From positions 434,001 through 498,000 of the forward strand of contig KV748249.1 in the NCBI GenBank assembly GCA_001692895.1: DNA of 64,000 nt, given 5' to 3'. The stretch comes from Cenococcum geophilum 1.58. Taxonomy: Eukaryota > Ascomycota > Dothideomycetes > Gloniales > Gloniaceae. Shown piece after piece: positions 60,240 through 64,000 of the stretch. Numbering within the stretch: the first letter of the stretch is position 1; each line of letters opens with the position of its first letter. Made by a program: the position numbers and the translations under genes. The notes under the pieces are model-generated. The model did not search any database. It was given only the letters and a program-made list of their open reading frames with translations, and was not told the DNA's origin.

Positions 60240-63140
60240 TTCTTATCCCTTTAGCGTCGCCTTTCTAATACGTCTTACCCTTGTTCTTAGGGTAAATATA
60301 AGCACTATATCTATAGTTGCATCTCTCTCCTATAGTACTATATTTATATTTCTATCCCATTCCCGCAAGGCTGTCTGATATTTAGTAGGTAAATCCCCTT
60401 AGGTATTACCTTGTCTTTTCTAAGATAGCGTAAAAACAGCCCCTACTACTAAGGCTATATACGGCTAGGTAGTAGCTATATCTATAGGTTAGGAATTAAA
60501 GATAGCATCCACCTATAAATCTAGGATAATAGCTAGCTGTGAATTAAGAACGACCGTACCTTGGGAGTTAGGAATTGCAGTATTATACGAATTAGAAGTA
60601 GTGGCCTCCTAGAAGTCTGGAATTGCGGGATCCTAGAAGCCGGGCGTATTAATATTATAGCTCCCCTCTATAGATATAACATGCGGCATTATTGGTGTTA
60701 TTAGCCTTAAAATTAGCCTCTAGACCTCTTTAAGTACCTAGGCCGCGCGCTTAATACTATACGGGACACCTAGTAACGCGGACAATAGGCTAGATCTATC
60801 AATTCTACTAGTAACGTAGGTCCTAAGCGGTAAAGACGGCCCATTTACTACGCTCTGTTCCATTATACCCTATATAGCCTCTTATCTAGCAACCTATATA
60901 GCAAGACTATTATCCCGCCTCTAAATATATACTGCGTACTCCTCTAATATAGACGATCTAAGTAACTAGCGTATTAATAAGACCTCGCCCTTAGAGTCCC
61001 TAGTCCGCTAAGCAGCCTTTACCTATTACTTCTTTACTAGAGCCTTTTTATTGGTTAATCTAACTGGCTTAACTATACCCTTTAGCTGCTCGACTAATTA
61101 ACTGCTATAGGCCTCGCGATACTACTATAAGATAAGTAAGGGCGCCGCACTTTCTAGAGATTTGGCTATAAGTTTATCCCAAAAGGCGTTAGTCGTGCCC
61201 CTATAAAATAAGTATAAAAGCTACTAGCGGCACTCCTCGCCTAGAAACGCCGCTAATAGTATAGGAAATCGTTAGTATAGGCTAGCGTATATTAATTTAG
61301 CCTACTCGGCCATTTATATATTAAGAAGCTCTAACATAATAGCAGACTATATATCGGCCTATGGTTAATAAAGCGGCGCCGGAGCTATAGGGGGCAATAT
61401 AAGCTTAGGCACAATTAAGGGGTTATAATAACTATAGCATTAATCTACCGGGGCACGAATAATACGCTATAGTATAGCCGGCGGCAACCTGTCCTCTCCT
61501 AAGAAGGAAAGAAAGGCCTTTTAATAATATACTCTATTTACTATCTCTTTCTACTTAACCGGTAACTTCTTACGGCTTACTATTTTAGCCTTTATTTAGA
61601 ATAGACGGCCATCCTCTCTAGTAGCTGTAACTGCAGAATTATAGCTTGCGGTTAATTTCTTAGAGGCGATACTCTTAGTAATACTCTCGGCAACGCTCTT
61701 AGTATTGCTAATATTACTAGGCGTAAAGCTCTGTGTAAGTTGGCTGCGGGTATACTTAGCCAGCAAGCTATTGCGATTCCTCTAAGGCGCCTAAGTAAGT
61801 ACCTTTGCCTTAGGTGGTAGTGGTTTCCTCCCTAGTATATCTCCCCCCTTTATATTAAAGACCTAGTATAGAAGGAAAATATATCCTATACTAGTGCAAC
61901 CCTTTTATCGTCCGCCTTGACCGATTTGCTGCTATATATTAGCTAGGCTCTTAGTAATAGGAATCTTCTAAATAATCACGCGCTTAATATCCGGGACGTT
62001 TACACCTATACTAAGTAAGGTTATAGCTATTATAATTCTAATGCTAAATATAGCAGTTTTAAACTTAGTATACCGCTAAGTGCGGTTATACTTCTATATA
62101 GTAGTAGTAAACTCCTAGACTACAGTACTAACACAAATAGCCTTATCCACTATATCTATTAAATACCCCTTCTATAGTAACGCAGTCCAAAGGTATACAG
62201 CTACAGCCCGGATAGACAATCGCCCATTAATAAAAACTATTATCTTTGGTATCCTCTCCGGAGTAGGCTTCCTATTATTATTAACGTAATCATCTAATAA
62301 GAAATATAGGTGCTCCTATAAATTAACCTTTTTCCTAGGCAGGGGGTAGACAGATATTAATACATCTGGACGATCAATAGAAGTCCTAATAATCTCAGTT
62401 TGGTAAGAATAACGGCCGACTACTTAAAATCCGGCCTCTAATAGGATTAGCCTCTCTACCTTCTTATTAAGAGTCGCAGAGTAGGCAAACCAGACTATAT
62501 CTAGGCAGAGGATTATTTATAATTCGCTTAATATTATATAAGCCGGTCAAAAGCTCTCCCAGTCTTTAACAAGATAGTACTTATTAATTATAACTAGCCT
62601 AATTCGTAACTATAACTCTGGTTCTTTTAGAGCATCCCAAAAAGCCTTAGTTAATGCCTATTTAGGACTAAGTAGAATATAAGTATATACTCCCTCCCAA
62701 ATTTAAGTAATTAGTCCCTTCTCCTAACTCTAGGTTTTAGCATTAATAAGAACCAGGTTATATCCTTCTATCTTCTTAATATTATCTAATTGCTTATTAC
62801 CCAGCTTATTAAGCGGAATAATCTAAATAGTAATCTTGCCCGTTAAAACCGTATATATATAGAAGATTAGGCTTTTACTAAAGCCCATATAAGTAATTAG
62901 AAGGGTATCGCCTTTCCCAAATATTAACTAACGTAAGGTACGCACTTACTTATAGCGCGGCTCAAAATCCTTAACTAACGGACTAGTTTGGAGAATAATT
63001 CGCCAAAGATAAAGGTCCACAACTTTATATTAAAATGCTACATTCTCCAACCGCGCTGCCTACTGTATAACTAATAGTAACTCCTTTACGCGTAGCCTCT
63101 TAATAAACTAAAGTATCTCTGGGATAGAACTACGGTTAGC
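60240..63140 (-). pseudogene. RecQ-like superfamily 2 helicase, RIP-degraded
   Basis: Minus-strand read-through gives helicase motifs in order. Motif I is GFSKS (from GxGKS) at 62887-62871. Motif II reads INKYYLV (from IDECHLV) near 62592-62573, motif III FAYSATL near 62490, and a conserved QTEIIRTSIDRPDV near 62400-62360. Motif V is SIGVNVPDI near 62010-61980 and motif VI QQIGQGGR (from QRIGRGGR) at 61935-61907. Every motif change is explained by C-to-T or G-to-A. A tail of ~1.5 kb to 60240 carries coding-like blocks (MAE-AKLIYASLY, DKLIAKSLESAAPLLIL) with no domain recognised. RecQ enzymes unwind DNA 3' to 5'. Similar helicases occur near fungal telomeres; here it is cargo or machinery of the element. 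Confidence 0.68.
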
Positions 63141-63768
63141 TAACATATATATAACTAGTAGAGGTAGTAGAGGTGGCGGCGCGACACGAGCTTTATACCA
63201 GCAACTCTAAGTATCTAACTTCTTTAACTTCTTCTTTAATTTTAACCCATACCTTACTATTTCCTACCCTCTAATTAACTAATAAGTTTATATAAGTTTG
63301 CATAAGTTCGCATAAGTTCCTATAAGTTATTAAAATGTTATAGGGTATTACCGAAGTGCTCCAACGTAGGCCGAGCGCCCTAAAGGTGCCACAGTAACCG
63401 CGTCGCCTGCCAGAATATAACACAATGGTAGTATAGGTATACTTTAATTGGGTAAGCTAGTTATCATAGGATAGAAGAGGTACCTCTATAAATTTAGAAG
63501 GAAATAGAGTATTAGTAGTGGAGTACTACCATTATTTTAATGCGGCTGGTAGAGAGGGACCAGTTTTAAAAACGCGTCTTTAAACTTTAAGGCTGTATCT
63601 CGCCCCCTAATATAGTAGTTAGCTAGTTATAATTATTATAATTAAATAGAAGAAGAGATTATAATTTAAATATATCACGCACTAAGACCGTAGCTAGTAT
63701 ATTTACGCCGCTAGAGTTATTAAAAATTAACACGCGTTAGAAAAAGGACCCAGTTTACACTAAACGCG
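63141..63768. other. Subterminal region between the helicase and the right TIR
   Basis: It contains a cluster of the internal motif at about 63270-63335 (TAATAAGTTTATATAAGTTTG with extra CATAAGTT(C/T) units). No gene was seen. This is the likely promoter side of the helicase. Confidence 0.4.
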
Positions 63769-63993
63769 CGCCTATAATCTCTTAGACGCTACGCTAAGGA
63801 ATTTTTGGGGTGGTAGGGGTAGTAGAGGGTAGCGTGGCATTCTATTAGCTAATAAGTACCCATGAGTTAGAGCGACTATTTGATTGGCTTATAAGTTTGT
63901 ATAAGATGGCCTGTGGCGCTGAAGTGGGGCGGGAGCAGGGGGGTGGCCGCCTCCTCAAATTCCTCGGCGAAGCGGATGAGTCAACTGAGATAA
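63769..63993 (-). repeat. Right terminal inverted repeat of the 10.3-kb element
   Basis: This is the inverse of 53731-53955. It includes AAACTGGGTCC (inverse orientation near 63750) just inside, a block shared with the small element at 29080-29092. Confidence 0.85.
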
Positions 63994-64000
63994 GGCCTCG
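63994..64000. repeat. Right target duplication, cut by the window end
   Basis: GGCCTCG matches the first seven bases of 53723-53730. The eighth base (expected T) lies outside the window. Confidence 0.6.

Larger units (their letters stand above)
53731..63993. mobile_element. 10.26-kb TIR DNA element with DUF6589-like and RecQ-like gene remnants
   Basis: The element starts TTATCTCAGTTGACTCATCC and ends in its exact inverse. The inverted repeats extend about 225 bp (53731-53955 and 63769-63993) with mostly transition differences and near-identity in the outer ~110 bp. GGCCTCG(T) flanks both ends. Inside, a DUF6589-type coding remnant lies on the plus strand (54340-56963), a RecQ-like helicase remnant on the minus strand (63140-61800, tail to ~60240), and ~3 kb of non-coding sequence between. 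A ~28-bp motif recurs throughout. All coding frames are destroyed by RIP-type changes. The small element at 17903-29624 has the same tips. Superfamily is uncertain: 8-bp duplications occur in hAT and Kyakuja-Dileera-Zisupton elements, and helicase-bearing TIR elements are known in Academ. Confidence 0.85.

Noticed and set aside
53731..63993. Interpretation as a Helitron or Starship
   Set aside because: Helitrons lack terminal inverted repeats and target duplications, and their helicase is Pif1-like with a Rep domain. Starships carry a DUF3435 tyrosine recombinase at one end; none was seen, and long TIRs are present.
60240..64000. Telomere-linked helicase at a chromosome end
   Set aside because: No TTAGGG-type repeats or subtelomeric structure is visible. 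The helicase lies between TIRs with target duplications, so it is explained as part of the element.
1..64000. CRISPR arrays, operons, bacterial-type terminators
   Set aside because: The genome is eukaryotic. Repeats present are transposon-derived and irregularly spaced.

Overview
The window is fungal, from a filamentous ascomycete (Pezizomycotina-type). The evidence is short 47-84 nt GT-AG introns with CTAAC/CTGAC-like branch sites, a DUF7708-NACHT STAND protein, a HeLo-like/G-alpha protein, a fungal DDHD phospholipase, and repeats whose coding frames are destroyed almost entirely by C-to-T and G-to-A transitions that create TpA. That last pattern is the mark of repeat-induced point mutation (RIP). 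AT-rich RIP-mutated blocks (1-12.6 kb, 17.9-29.0 kb, 54-64 kb) alternate with normal-composition blocks (12.6-17.9, 29.6-49, 51.6-53.7 kb). I saw no rRNA, tRNA, CRISPR array or telomere repeat.

Layout. 1-12.3 kb is a nest of retroelements: an old chromodomain Ty3/Gypsy (pieces at 2403-2729 and 9783-11715) interrupted by a LINE (1-2402) and by a second Gypsy (2730-9777, 5-bp target duplication). The second Gypsy was itself hit by a younger 5'-truncated LINE (5051-5889, 14-bp target duplication). An inverted fragment of the second Gypsy follows. 12.6-17.9 kb is gene-poor, with a 262-bp MITE, one possible small spliced gene and a decayed C2H2 zinc-finger gene. 17.9-29.6 kb is a small 8-bp-TSD inverted-repeat element whose left tip was invaded by two tandem ~5.5-kb Tad-like LINEs.

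29.6-49 kb is the gene-bearing part. It holds a decayed short-chain dehydrogenase, a decayed hypothetical gene, a LINE reverse-transcriptase scrap, an intact DUF7708-NACHT STAND gene (35319-39056), a decayed ferric reductase, an intact four-exon DDHD phospholipase (46317-43106, minus strand) and the N-terminal half of a HeLo-like/G-alpha gene. The G-alpha half of that gene lies at 51.8-52.9 kb, separated by a Tc1-type transposon and a palindromic MITE that share one TA.

53731-63993 is a complete 10.26-kb DNA element with ~225-bp terminal inverted repeats and an apparent 8-bp target duplication. It carries remnants of a DUF6589-type protein on one strand and a RecQ-like helicase on the other, with many copies of a ~28-bp internal motif. 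The small element at 17903-29624 has the same termini and also an 8-bp duplication, so a family is represented twice here. It is the best candidate in the window for a poorly described system.

Functionally only the STAND gene, the DDHD gene and possibly the HeLo-like half-gene look translatable. Several non-repeat genes are disabled by RIP-type changes (TGG to TAG, CAA to TAA), suggesting mutation leaking out of the repeats. Statements about families rest on reading translated frames by eye; no database search was run.
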